Part shown: in pieces, positions 17,356 to 25,566 of the stretch
Position numbering within the stretch: the first letter of the stretch is position 1
Layout of the letters: each line of letters begins with the position of its first letter
Assembly (NCBI GenBank): GCA_903904885.1
Contig: CAIVED010000006.1
Coordinates: 1-58,177, forward strand
DNA: 58,177 nt
Reading direction: 5' to 3'
Source of the DNA: an uncultured archaeon
GTDB taxonomy: Archaea; Nanobdellota; Nanobdellia; Woesearchaeales; CAIVOO01
The notes under the pieces: generated by a model
What the model was told of the DNA's origin: nothing
Database searches by the model: none
Seen by the model: only the letters and a program-made list of their open reading frames with translations
Translations under genes and position numbers: made by a program

Positions 17356-17814
17356 TTTTATTTCCTTTTCCCAATGCTCTACGATTTTGCTGTTCATGCT
17401 CTCGAGCTCTTTCTTTGCCTTGAGGTATGTCCTGAAGCTTTCAGAAATGAACTTTGCCTCTTCTTTTCCCTGACCCTTTTTGGCCTCAAAGCCTGTGGAC
17501 TCTCTTGTTATCTTTGTGAGAACGGCCATTAGCCTGAAAACCCCGTCCTTTTCATTTTCCCCGAATGCCTCTGCGTCCTTGTTGGCAATCAGTGACTGGG
17601 GGTTTGGGACAATTAGGGAATGCAGGAAATTAATCCAGGAATACACCAGTTCAGTGAACCTCCTTCTTACTGCGCCAAGAAGATTTTGCGGCAGCTCCCT
17701 TCTTTCAGAAAGCATGTCAATTATCTCAATTTCATCATCCAGCTCCTTAACCGATGGAAGGCTGTATTTTTCCGCCAGCTTTTCAAGCGCTTCCTGGACA
17801 GTTTTCGGGTTCAT
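17341..17814 (-). CDS. Helical protein of unknown function
   Basis: 157 residues, all helical by appearance and rich in Glu/Lys, with no membrane segment and no recognised motif. The first part (VQEALEKLAEKYSLPSVKEL) looks like a short helical hairpin and the last 50 residues like a charged helix. It is monocistronic, convergent with the PHP gene and upstream of tRNA-Gly. Reported as a real gene because of good length, archaeal-type promoter spacing and codon use like its neighbours. Confidence 0.7.
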   Translation of the reverse strand: MNPKTVQEALEKLAEKYSLPSVKELDDEIEIIDMLSERRELPQNLLGAVRRRFTELVYSWINFLHSLIVPNPQSLIANKDAEAFGENEKDGVFRLMAVLTKITRESTGFEAKKGQGKEEAKFISESFRTYLKAKKELESMNSKIVEHWEKEIKSQKA

Positions 17815-17890
17815 TTTCCCAGCAGCAGATTATTCGATATTTAAATCTATCAGTTAAGTTTATAAAACACTATATTTGAACTATTTTTGT

Positions 17891-17961
17891 GCGCTGGTGG
17901 TTTAATGGCAGAACTACAGCCTTCCAAGCTGTGTATCCGGGTTCGAATCCCGGCCGGCGCA
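17891..17961 (+). tRNA. tRNA-Gly (anticodon TCC)
   Basis: A 71-base cloverleaf without intron: acceptor GCGCTGG/CCGGCGC, anticodon stem ACAGC/GCTGT with loop CTTCCAA (anticodon TCC), T-arm CGGG-TTCGAAT-CCCG. Discriminator A. It ends 5 bases before the convergent glycosyltransferase stop. Confidence 0.95.
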
Positions 17962-17966
17962 TATTA

Positions 17967-19040
17967 TTATTTTTTAGCTGGGCTCTTTTCCAGAATTTCT
18001 TTTATTGTCCTGTCAACCCTCTCGAACAGTTGCTTGTTGCCTTCCTGCCTGTATTTTGCAAGATTTTTTTCATATTCCGGCAGATTCCTGAGAAATTCAT
18101 TTATGCAATGAATGTCAACTGTCCTGCAGTATTTTCCATAGCCCAGCTTTTCAACATTCATTGCATTTAAAATCTGCTCAAACTGGTTCCTGACGGGTAT
18201 CGAGAGAATCGGTTTGTGCAGGTAAATCGCTTCGCTTATGACTGTGAATCCGCCGTTTACAATTATTGCCCTGCATGATGCCAGGTCTTTAATGAACTGG
18301 CGCTCATCGAATTTCCTGAATGTAACATTTCCTTCCTTCTTTTCAGCATCAAACCCGTACACCAAGAATTTTTCATCAAGTTTATTTATCGAGTCTATAA
18401 GCTTTTTATTTGTTGCTGATGTCTGGTACACAACAATGTGCTTTCCCTTTGACGGCTTCGCATTTAGTATTTCCTCCCTCAAAACCGGAGGGACAAGCGC
18501 GGTTTTTCTGGGGTTCTTTAATTCTGGGTAAAAGAAGGTTGTTATTATGTGCCTGTCAGCCTTTATTCTCATCCAGAATTTAGTTGCAACCGAAGAGCTG
18601 AGGAACGAATGGCCATGCCTGAGAGGGATTTTAATCTTTCCCTCATGCATCATAAAAATATTGTCTATCGCTATTACGGGTATCTTGAATCTCCTTGCAA
18701 CAATGTTTGAGAACGGCTCAAAATCGGTTATAACCAGTTCGGGCCTGAAATCCTCGATTAGCTCTTTCAGCCGTGCGAAATTTTTCCTGTATGCTTCCGG
18801 GAACTTTTTAACATTCATTATGGCAGTTTCTATGTTCATAACCCTGTTATTCCGGTAAACTATGTTATAGCACAGGATGTCGTAAACATTCCTGAAGTTC
18901 TTAAATAGAAAATTAAATGCCCTCCCCCCTGCAACAATTGTCAGTTTGTGCTTTTTCTCCAGGAGATGCCTAATCACAACCTTGCTTCGGACAGCATGCC
19001 CCATGCCTTCCCCGTTTACAGCGTAAAGGATTCTTGCCAT
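17967..19040 (-). CDS. MJ1255-like glycosyltransferase (GT28-like)
   Basis: 357 residues of the archaeal MJ1255/VC2487 family, with a GT-B fold. The N-terminus MARILYAVNGEGMGHAVRS carries the Gly-rich acceptor-side loop and His, and the C-terminal donor site is AIIVNGGFTVISEAIYLHKP. It probably transfers an NDP-sugar to a lipid or glycan at the cytoplasmic membrane face. It is divergently transcribed from a second member of the same family 114 bases away, suggesting an ancient inverted duplication or a shared pathway. Confidence 0.85.
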   Translation of the reverse strand: MARILYAVNGEGMGHAVRSKVVIRHLLEKKHKLTIVAGGRAFNFLFKNFRNVYDILCYNIVYRNNRVMNIETAIMNVKKFPEAYRKNFARLKELIEDFRPELVITDFEPFSNIVARRFKIPVIAIDNIFMMHEGKIKIPLRHGHSFLSSSVATKFWMRIKADRHIITTFFYPELKNPRKTALVPPVLREEILNAKPSKGKHIVVYQTSATNKKLIDSINKLDEKFLVYGFDAEKKEGNVTFRKFDERQFIKDLASCRAIIVNGGFTVISEAIYLHKPILSIPVRNQFEQILNAMNVEKLGYGKYCRTVDIHCINEFLRNLPEYEKNLAKYRQEGNKQLFERVDRTIKEILEKSPAKK

Positions 19041-19072
19041 ATCAGCCCCCGTTGGACTTTGTTGCCAGGGTT

Positions 19073-19126
19073 TAAAAAGCTTTTTACATCCCGGGCATGA
19101 AGTTTATTTACCTGATTAATAAACTT
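19073..19126. promoter_or_regulatory. Divergent promoter region with two inverted repeats
   Basis: Between the two divergent glycosyltransferases lie a 14-bp palindrome TAAAAAGCTTTTTA (19073-19086) and an inverted repeat AAGTTTATT/AATAAACTT (19100-19108 and 19118-19126, 9-base spacer). TATA-like elements for each direction overlap or abut them (about 19068-19078 leftward, 19125-19133 rightward). This is consistent with one regulator acting on both genes. Confidence 0.5.
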
Positions 19127-19154
19127 TAAATATTCCGGGGATGACAGAGGATGC

Positions 19155-20231
19155 ATGGCAAGGGTATTGGTTTCACCTCTTAACTGGGGTTTGGGGCACG
19201 CAACAAGGGACATCCCGATAATTAGGGAGTTCCTGAAAAACGGCCACGACGTTACGCTAGCCGCAAGCGGCAGGGCACTTGAGTTTCTAAGGCAGGAATT
19301 TCCGCAATGCAGATTCATAGATTTCCCGGACTACAAGCCTCCCTACACCAAGTCAAAATGGTTTGTTGCCTATTTTGCGCTTAATCTCCCATTTCTTCTA
19401 AGGGCAATTGCATCAGAGAGAAGAAGGGCAAAAAAAATAATTGAGGACGGAAGGTTTGACTTGGTAGTAAGCGACAATAGGTTCGGGGTTTATCATCGCA
19501 ATGTGCCCTCATATTTCATCTCGCATCAGCTGATGTTTAACCTCCCCAAATACATTAAACAGGCGGAAAGGCTTACAAAATGGTTCAATAGCTACCACCA
19601 TCTTAATTTTGACGGGGTGATTGTTCCTGATTTTGAGGGCAAAAATAATCTCTCAGGAAAACTTTCCCATTTTCATAAAAGAAATCCGGAGGTCTACTAC
19701 GCGGGAATATTGACCAGTGTTGAGAAGAAAAAAGCAAAGGAAGACATTGACTGCCTTTTCATGATTTCCGGGCCTGAGCCCCAGAGAACCGAGTTTGAGA
19801 AAATCGTGATGTCCCAGATTGGCAGAATAAAGGGAAAAAAAGTCATTCTTCTTGGGACCCCGGAGAAAAAATCCAAAAAGGTTCTGGAAGACGGGACCCT
19901 GGTTTTGTCGCACGCTTCAAGAAAAGACTGCTCAGAACTTATGAACAGGTCAAGGCTGATAATAAGCCGTTCCGGCTATACCACAGTTATGGAAATAGCA
20001 GAGCTGGGAAAAAAAGCGCTGTTCGTTCCGACACCGGGCCAGACAGAGCAGGAGTATCTTTCGGGATATTATGAAACGGGCAGGCTGTTTCATTCTGTTA
20101 GCCAGTATGACCTGGACCTTGCCAGGGACATAAAAATTGCACAGGCGTTTAAGGGTTTCCCTGAGGTAAGGTCAACAAAATGGAATGTCAGGAAGCTGTA
20201 TGATAAACTATTCAGGAAACATCTTGGCTAG
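19155..20231 (+). CDS. Glycosyltransferase, paralogue of the divergent neighbour
   Basis: 358 residues, same family as the gene at 17967-19040: N-terminal MARVLVSPLNWGLGHATRD and donor-site motif LIISRSGYTTVMEIAELGKK, with a late PTPGQTEQEYLS block typical of MurG/GT28-like donor binding. Membrane-associated sugar transfer is likely; substrates are unknown. The start has a TATA box (TTTAAATA) about 25 bases upstream. The 3' end overlaps the convergent DHH gene by 20 bases. Confidence 0.85.
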   Translation: MARVLVSPLNWGLGHATRDIPIIREFLKNGHDVTLAASGRALEFLRQEFPQCRFIDFPDYKPPYTKSKWFVAYFALNLPFLLRAIASERRRAKKIIEDGRFDLVVSDNRFGVYHRNVPSYFISHQLMFNLPKYIKQAERLTKWFNSYHHLNFDGVIVPDFEGKNNLSGKLSHFHKRNPEVYYAGILTSVEKKKAKEDIDCLFMISGPEPQRTEFEKIVMSQIGRIKGKKVILLGTPEKKSKKVLEDGTLVLSHASRKDCSELMNRSRLIISRSGYTTVMEIAELGKKALFVPTPGQTEQEYLSGYYETGRLFHSVSQYDLDLARDIKIAQAFKGFPEVRSTKWNVRKLYDKLFRKHLG

Positions 20232-21240
20232 CATTCCTGGCCAGCTCTAAAAACTTCTCAAAATCATCCTTGTTTATGTTGCATCCCACTGCAACGGGAT
20301 GGCCGCCTCCGTAACCCTCAACCTTTGTGAGCGCATTCTCAAGAAATTTAACAAGATTTATTTTATGGGACCTCAATGAGCAGAGCATCCTGCCGGATTT
20401 CTCCCTGTAAATTATATACATTTTCTTGCCGGGAATTCTGTAGGGAATTTCCCTTCCCAAATCGCTGCCAAAGGTTATATCCCCTTCCTGGTACTTGAAA
20501 ATAAACGGGTCACCCTTGATTTGGTAAGCCTCCTTTAGAGTTGATTCATAGTCCTTGATTACTCTTTCATACCGTTCATATACAAATTTTTCATCCTTTG
20601 TTTTTGGCTCAAGAAATGCTGTGAAATCCTTTGTTCTTGAGAAGATGACGAGGGCTTTTTTTATGTCTGCAGTTTTTCCTTTCAGGTTCATTTCAAGTAT
20701 CCTTATCAGCTTCCCGAATTTTGTCTCAAATGTCAATTCAAACAGGTCCCTGTGCTTGCCCACCAGCCCAGCATACTCTTTGAAGAATTTTTTAAGATAG
20801 GGCTGGGGCGACAAATCCCCTGTTGTGCCTATTGCCCCAATAAGCAGGTCCTCTTTGAGAGCACTGTAGCAGATTGCTGAAACAGGGGTGTACTCTTTTG
20901 GATGCTTAATCCTTGGGTTGAAATATTTGACCCCTGGAATTTTTTGGGGAGTGTGGTGATCTATCCATACAACAGGCTTTTTAATATTTTTAACAAACTC
21001 CGGCGCCATGGTTGCTATGTCAAGAACAAAAACCTTGTCGCAGTCTTCGGGCACAAATCCTGCGAAGCGCTCCTCTATGAACGGCCTTTGCTTGACCATG
21101 TGCCACGTGCCTTCTCCCTTAAACCTGTAAAGAAGCAGGAATGAGCAAAGCCCGTCCATGTCATCATGGAAGAAGAAAAAGGGATTCTGGCATTCTACAA
21201 GCTCTTCTTTTATTTCCTCAAGCTGTTTTTTTGGTATCAT
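20212..21240 (-). CDS. DHH-family phosphoesterase (RecJ-like)
   Basis: 342 residues. DHH motifs: FFHDDMDGLCS, the VLDIATM Asp, VWIDHHTPQ (the signature), and IGTTGDL. The C-terminal DHHA1 domain ends with VEGYGGGHPVAVGCNI, which binds nucleic acid or nucleotide. Archaeal relatives act as RecJ-like exonucleases or nanoRNases. It is coupled by ATGA (21237-21240) to the upstream ThiI-like gene. Confidence 0.87.
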   Translation of the reverse strand: MIPKKQLEEIKEELVECQNPFFFFHDDMDGLCSFLLLYRFKGEGTWHMVKQRPFIEERFAGFVPEDCDKVFVLDIATMAPEFVKNIKKPVVWIDHHTPQKIPGVKYFNPRIKHPKEYTPVSAICYSALKEDLLIGAIGTTGDLSPQPYLKKFFKEYAGLVGKHRDLFELTFETKFGKLIRILEMNLKGKTADIKKALVIFSRTKDFTAFLEPKTKDEKFVYERYERVIKDYESTLKEAYQIKGDPFIFKYQEGDITFGSDLGREIPYRIPGKKMYIIYREKSGRMLCSLRSHKINLVKFLENALTKVEGYGGGHPVAVGCNINKDDFEKFLELARNASQDVS

Positions 21241-21851
21241 ATTCCTATAATTGTCATATTTTCCATACTTTCTTTTAAAAGTCTTTGCAAATCAAGCTTT
21301 TTTTCCTCATGTTCAATGATTTCTGTTGTTGAGCCTGTTGCCGGATGCTTCGGCCCAAGAACAGAGCACATTTCAGGTCCGCAGGACAGCTCGTAGGTTC
21401 CCAATTTCTTTGCCATTTCAACTGTTTCGTTCTTGTCATTGGAAAGTATTGGCCTTAAAATCTTGATTCTGACTGCCTTGTCAATAACCGTTAAATTGTC
21501 CAGAGTCTGGCTTCCAACCTGGCCGAGATTCTCGCCGGTTATAAGGAAGTTGCATTTCTCTTTTTCTGCTATTTTTTCAGCAACCCGCCACATGAGCCTT
21601 CTTGTTACTATGTAATAATATTTGTGGTTTATTTTTTTGACAATCTCTGCATGGATTTCGCCGTGCTTTACAACATACAACTTTTTTATCCCGATAATCT
21701 TTGCCAGCTCTATTGATTTTTTTTCCGCAGTGTTGTCTGTGAACGGCTCTAAAGAGAAATGAATTGCAACCAGGTCAATGCCTTTCTTCTTTGCAATCAT
21801 TCCGGCCACAGGGCTGTCAATGCCGCCTGATAACAGCAATAATCCTTTCAT
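21237..21851 (-). CDS. ThiI-like PP-loop protein lacking the THUMP region
   Basis: From the ATG at 21851 this is 204 residues, corresponding to the adenylating AANH domain of ThiI: PP-loop LLLLSGGIDSP at the N-terminus, then NFLITGENLGQVGSQTLDNL and ILRPILSNDKNET, both diagnostic of ThiI. The N-terminal ferredoxin-like and THUMP domains that hold tRNA, and the C-terminal rhodanese, are missing. It may act with a separate THUMP protein in 4-thiouridine formation, or on another substrate. CGPEMC is a possible thiol pair. The ATG at 21890 lies upstream of the probable TATA element. Confidence 0.82.
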   Translation of the reverse strand: MKGLLLLSGGIDSPVAGMIAKKKGIDLVAIHFSLEPFTDNTAEKKSIELAKIIGIKKLYVVKHGEIHAEIVKKINHKYYYIVTRRLMWRVAEKIAEKEKCNFLITGENLGQVGSQTLDNLTVIDKAVRIKILRPILSNDKNETVEMAKKLGTYELSCGPEMCSVLGPKHPATGSTTEIIEHEEKKLDLQRLLKESMENMTIIGI

Positions 21852-21901
21852 GCGGCGTATATTATGGTTAAATTTAAAAATCCCGCGCATAGAATATTGC
21901 C

Positions 21902-23122
21902 ATGTTCCATTCTTTCAGGCACAGGCGCGCCCTCAGTTCAAGATTATGGTGGATTGTTATCCTGACCCTATTCTGGACAATCGCTGACACTTCTCTGGAA
22001 TTCCTTTTCCCAACATATCTGGAAGGCCTGGGGCATTCGTATTTTATCATCGGATTGCTGATATCAATTCCTGCGATAATCGGAATGCTCATTGACATGC
22101 CCCTTGGCTCCCTTAGCGACAGCTGGAGCAGGAAGCGAATTATGATTTGGGGCTTGATATTGTCACCAATAGGTGGGGCGTTGATATTTCTTTTTAAGGG
22201 CAATGCGCTGATTTTCACAGCATTTATCCTTTGGGGAATTGGCTATCAGGTGTGGCATGTTCCTAGAAGCGCCTATTTTGCCCAGCTGACAAGCAGGAAA
22301 AAAAGGGCAGAGCAGTACGGGGTTGCGACAGAGTTTTCTTATCTCGGGGAAACAGTTGGGCCGGTCATAGGCGGGGTTTTGCTTTCATCGCTTGGCCTAT
22401 TTTACAATGTTAGCTTTTATGTTGCCCTTTGCTTTCTCCTGGCATTTCTGGTTTTTTTCCTGATAAAAGAAAAGCAGAGGAAGAGAAAGGAGAGTGTTAT
22501 TAAAACAGTGATAAAAAGCAGGGCATCATTCTCCGAGGACATTTCAATATTAAAAAAATCCGGTTTTTATGCATTTGTTCTTCTTTACATCTCTCTGCTG
22601 TTTACATTTTTCTGGGGGGCAATCTATACCCTGGAGCCGCTTTTTTACGGCTCAGGAAGCTTGAAGCTTTCCCCAGCCATTGGGGGATTAATTCTCGCAT
22701 CCTTTTCCCTGCCGGCAATATTCCTCGGGGCGCCCTTTGGAAAACTTGCAGACAGGTACGGGAAGAAAAATCTTTTGTTCATTGGAATGCTGATAATGGG
22801 GCTTGGGCTTGTTTTCTTCAGCGTGTCAGCATCCCCTGCGTTTTTGATAATATTCGCGCTGCTGACCTCTGTGGGGCTGATTCTCAGCCAGCCAGCTCTT
22901 TCAGGGATGATTGTTGACCTCTCCTACAGGCACAGCAAAGGAGCGCTCTGCGGAATATGGGAGTTTTTCAGCGACTTTGGTTTTATCCTGGGCCCCCTGC
23001 TTGCAGGGCTGTTTGCAGAGCTCTGGGGCCTGCAGGAGGCATTGCTGAGCATAGGCTGGATAATTGTAATATCTGCGGTCATTTTATTAATTGCAAGAAA
23101 AAAGCCTCATGCGTACTTGTAA
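21902..23122 (+). CDS. Major facilitator superfamily transporter
   Basis: 406 residues with about 12 hydrophobic segments. The loop between segments 2 and 3 reads GSLSDSWSRKRI and its repeat between 8 and 9 reads GKLADRYGKKNL, the paired MFS signature. It is most similar in style to drug or sugar exporters; the substrate is unknown. It sits between the ThiI-like gene (divergent) and a small convergent gene whose end it overlaps by 16 bases. Confidence 0.9.
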   Translation: MFHSFRHRRALSSRLWWIVILTLFWTIADTSLEFLFPTYLEGLGHSYFIIGLLISIPAIIGMLIDMPLGSLSDSWSRKRIMIWGLILSPIGGALIFLFKGNALIFTAFILWGIGYQVWHVPRSAYFAQLTSRKKRAEQYGVATEFSYLGETVGPVIGGVLLSSLGLFYNVSFYVALCFLLAFLVFFLIKEKQRKRKESVIKTVIKSRASFSEDISILKKSGFYAFVLLYISLLFTFFWGAIYTLEPLFYGSGSLKLSPAIGGLILASFSLPAIFLGAPFGKLADRYGKKNLLFIGMLIMGLGLVFFSVSASPAFLIIFALLTSVGLILSQPALSGMIVDLSYRHSKGALCGIWEFFSDFGFILGPLLAGLFAELWGLQEALLSIGWIIVISAVILLIARKKPHAYL

Positions 23123-23355
23123 ATTAGTTCAGAAATTTTCCTTATTTTATTTTCATCCCTTAAAGTCTTGAACCTTATTTCCCCGTATCTGTGGACAATT
23201 ATCTCTTCGCCTTCAATTTCAATCACGGCGGCAATGGGGGTTTCTGCCCTGATTTTGAACTTGTCTTTAAGCCTGGATAAATCCAGCTTTATGTTTTTCT
23301 TAGGCTTCACGCTGAAAGTTGCCCTTGTTTTGCAGGGCTTGATTTCGAGGTCCAT
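23107..23355 (-). CDS. Small conserved protein, function unknown
   Basis: 82 residues: a beta-rich N-terminus (TRATFSVKPKKNIKLDLSRL), a central strand pair (IAAVIEIEGEEIIVHRYGEI) and a C-terminal helix (DENKIRKISELIYKYA). No recognised family. Its order suggests a small alpha/beta domain of the kind found in archaeal nucleic-acid or sulfur-related proteins, but that is only an impression. It is convergent with the MFS gene. Confidence 0.6.
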   Translation of the reverse strand: MDLEIKPCKTRATFSVKPKKNIKLDLSRLKDKFKIRAETPIAAVIEIEGEEIIVHRYGEIRFKTLRDENKIRKISELIYKYA

Positions 23356-23400
23356 GCCAATTGAGTTGTCCTTAGCTTTTTAAATATATTTGATTAAAAA

Positions 23401-23640
23401 ATTCCGTTTGCTGGTTCTCGCATTACTCTTCCTGTTTTACGCGCTCTTATGCTGGATTGCCATGCAAGAAAAAATATCTAACTGCTGAAAACGCAAGAAA
23501 TTGCTCTGCAATTTCTGCGCGCAGAAAAGGCAGTTGCCTTTTCTTGCGTAACTGTTTATCTGTCAAGCGCAGCGCAGACAGATTAAGGCAGGCCTGGCAA
23601 TTGAGGCAGACAGCAAAAGCAAGAAGCGGTGTTAAGGCAT
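23401..23640. ncRNA. Candidate structured RNA element, copy B, with double-hairpin insertion
   Basis: Diverged copy of the element at 3875-4037. Shared blocks are TTGCTGGTTCT, GCATTAC, CTGTTTT, TGCCATGCAAGAAAA, AACTGCTGAAA and TGGCAAT with GAGGCAGACAG. Pairings include TTGCCA (23457-23462) with TGGCAA (23595-23600) and CTGT (23432-23435) with ACAG (23610-23613). The apical part, short in copy A, is replaced by ACGCAAGAAA/TTTCTTGCGT (23491-23500 with 23540-23549), a double hairpin (23496-23544) and ATCTGTC/GACAGAT (23558-23564 with 23577-23583). The outer stem of copy A is not clearly kept. Strand and expression are unknown. Confidence 0.5.
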
Positions 23641-23673
23641 GCCCAGAAAAAGGGGCTTTATTTTAAGAAAAAA

Positions 23674-24117
23674 TCATTTAAACAACTTAGCAGTAACCAT
23701 CCCGCTTAGCAAATACACGATCGCTCCTTGCACTGCCCAGGAAACAACCAGAAGCAAAGGCAGGTTGAATAGCAGAATCATCGAAAGCGAGCCGGGGATT
23801 AGCGCAATAAGAACAATCAACAGCCCATAAAACAAGCCCTTCTTGACTGCGCCTTTAATTTTAATTGCATCCTTAACATAATAATAAACAAGCGCAAACA
23901 AAATTCCGCCAATCAAACTGAACAACAATGAGTAAAGCGTGAACTCCATTGGAGGCGGGCCTGCGGTTGGCATCATGAGCTTGCTCCAGATTTTGAAATA
24001 ATTTGGGTCTGTATAATAGCCCATATCTACAAATGCGCCAAGCATGTGGATAACATAGCTTATGGCCATGAAAATAGCTCCTGCGAGAACAATCCTGCCC
24101 GCTTTTTTGCCGCACAT
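23674..24117 (-). CDS. Four-helix membrane protein of unknown function
   Basis: 147 residues with four hydrophobic segments: near residues 9-30, 60-82, 93-115 and 120-142. The short extracellular loop after segment 1 holds DMGYYTDPNYFKIWSKLM. It resembles small DUF1761-like archaeal/bacterial membrane proteins in layout only. There is no signal for an active site. Single gene, with the structured element B downstream of it. Confidence 0.68.
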   Translation of the reverse strand: MCGKKAGRIVLAGAIFMAISYVIHMLGAFVDMGYYTDPNYFKIWSKLMMPTAGPPPMEFTLYSLLFSLIGGILFALVYYYVKDAIKIKGAVKKGLFYGLLIVLIALIPGSLSMILLFNLPLLLVVSWAVQGAIVYLLSGMVTAKLFK

Positions 24118-24196
24118 ATGTGTTGTTTTGTTTTTTAGTTTTTAAATTTTTTGCTTTTCCGAAATGTTTAAAAACCCAGGCGGAATATCCTGGCAA

Positions 24197-24658
24197 ATGA
24201 AAAAACTGCTAATGCTGGTTTTGGTTGTTCTTTTTGCAGGCGTTGCATTTGCTTACACTGAGCAGGGTGCTTTGGACAAGATTGACTGGAGCAGCATTAA
24301 TGACGGCACCATTGTTCTGCTTTCAAATGAGTGGAATTTTAATAACATCCCGTTTATTGACTTTAATCCGTTTGTTAAGGATAACTCTTGGCAGGCTTTT
24401 GTTCCGAGCAAGGAGGAGCTTGTCAAGTTTTTGCAGCGTTATGATTTTGAGATAGTTCCTATGGAGAAGGATGGCAAGAAGGTATTTGTTATAAAAGAGG
24501 TCAAAAAGAGGGATTTGCCTTTGCCTGGCGCTTTTAATCTGCTGCCTTCTGAGGTGCAGGATGCTGCCATGAATCTTACGCGGCAATATTCATTTTCAAC
24601 CATTGGCGGCGGTTCTGTTTCTGGGTCTGGATTGATGTATACGCCTGAGCCAACCTAG
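24197..24658 (+). CDS. Secreted protein of unknown function
   Basis: The ATG at 24197 begins a classical signal peptide (MKKLLMLVLVVLFAGVAFA, likely cut after AFA) followed by a mature part of about 134 residues with no cysteine. It contains an aromatic-rich first half (NEWNFNNIPFIDFNPF) and a Gly/Ser-rich end (GGGSVSGSG). The ATG at 24164 is rejected: a TATA-like GTTTAAAAA at about 24167-24175 lies between the two. Function unknown; export to the cell surface is inferred. Confidence 0.72.
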   Translation: MKKLLMLVLVVLFAGVAFAYTEQGALDKIDWSSINDGTIVLLSNEWNFNNIPFIDFNPFVKDNSWQAFVPSKEELVKFLQRYDFEIVPMEKDGKKVFVIKEVKKRDLPLPGAFNLLPSEVQDAAMNLTRQYSFSTIGGGSVSGSGLMYTPEPT

Positions 24659-24686
24659 AAATAACTAATAAATGCAATAATGAGTT

Positions 24687-25511
24687 CTATTTTATGTTTT
24701 TTCGGTAAACATTATTTTCATCTGTTGAACTTTCAATAATTGAAGCCAAATGCTCGTCAATGTTAAATTCTTTTTTCTGTTTCAAATGCGGCAATTTAAA
24801 ATAAGCGATATTCTCAATTATTGTTTTAAGAACAAGCTTCTTTGACTCATGCCTGAGTTTTCTCTTTTTTTCATTGTCAATGCTTACCTTCCTGTTGTCG
24901 CTGACAATTAAGATGCCTGCTGCCCGCATTCCGATGTCTTTTGCCCGGGAATAGCAGGAAGCAAGCTCCATCTCCAGTGTTAAAGGCAGTATCCTCTGAT
25001 ACTCCTTGTTGGCATGGGGAAGCTGGAAACTTACTGCTGGAACAGAGATGTTTGGGCCGCTGGCAAATTTTATATTTTTCCTGTTGAACAGGCCTTCAAT
25101 TTTTTTCTTTAATTTTTTGTCAGGAATGTTGAACCTTCTTCCAGGTTCGATGTGGTGATAGATTCCCTCAAAATGATAGGCTTTCCCCGCGGTTACAATG
25201 GTGCCGACATCCAGATTCTCAAATCCCCCATAGGCATAGCCAACAAAAATAATCGTCCGGCATCCGCCGTCGTGCATCTCAGTAAGCACATCAACCATCG
25301 CAGGAGCTCCGTAAACATTAAAAACAATAGGATAATCCTTTCCGTTTTTCCTGGCCAGATGCGCATGGTAAACAGAGTCTTTGCTGGTCAAAACCTTGTC
25401 AAAAAATCCAAGAATGCTTTTTTCAACTTCAGGGGTATTAGTTCCGGCAACAACTATGCCGATGTCTTCAAATTTTTCCTTTCCGAACAGGGATTTTGCC
25501 CACTTGCCCAT
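24687..25511 (-). CDS. Nucleoside phosphorylase (uridine/purine phosphorylase family)
   Basis: 274 residues of the PNP/UDP superfamily, which splits nucleosides with phosphate into base and ribose-1-phosphate for salvage. Visible family blocks are GIVVAGTNTP, the central TIIFVGYAYGGFENLDVGTIV, and the closing substrate block LEMELASCYSRAKDIGMRAA with GILIVSDNR, whose Glu contacts the ribose. The C-terminus carries an extra charged extension of about 60 residues. It diverges from the nre gene. Confidence 0.85.
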   Translation of the reverse strand: MGKWAKSLFGKEKFEDIGIVVAGTNTPEVEKSILGFFDKVLTSKDSVYHAHLARKNGKDYPIVFNVYGAPAMVDVLTEMHDGGCRTIIFVGYAYGGFENLDVGTIVTAGKAYHFEGIYHHIEPGRRFNIPDKKLKKKIEGLFNRKNIKFASGPNISVPAVSFQLPHANKEYQRILPLTLEMELASCYSRAKDIGMRAAGILIVSDNRKVSIDNEKKRKLRHESKKLVLKTIIENIAYFKLPHLKQKKEFNIDEHLASIIESSTDENNVYRKNIK

Positions 25512-25566
25512 TTTACACTAGACATCAGGGGGCAATGTTTATAATTCTTTTTACTATATCAAACCC

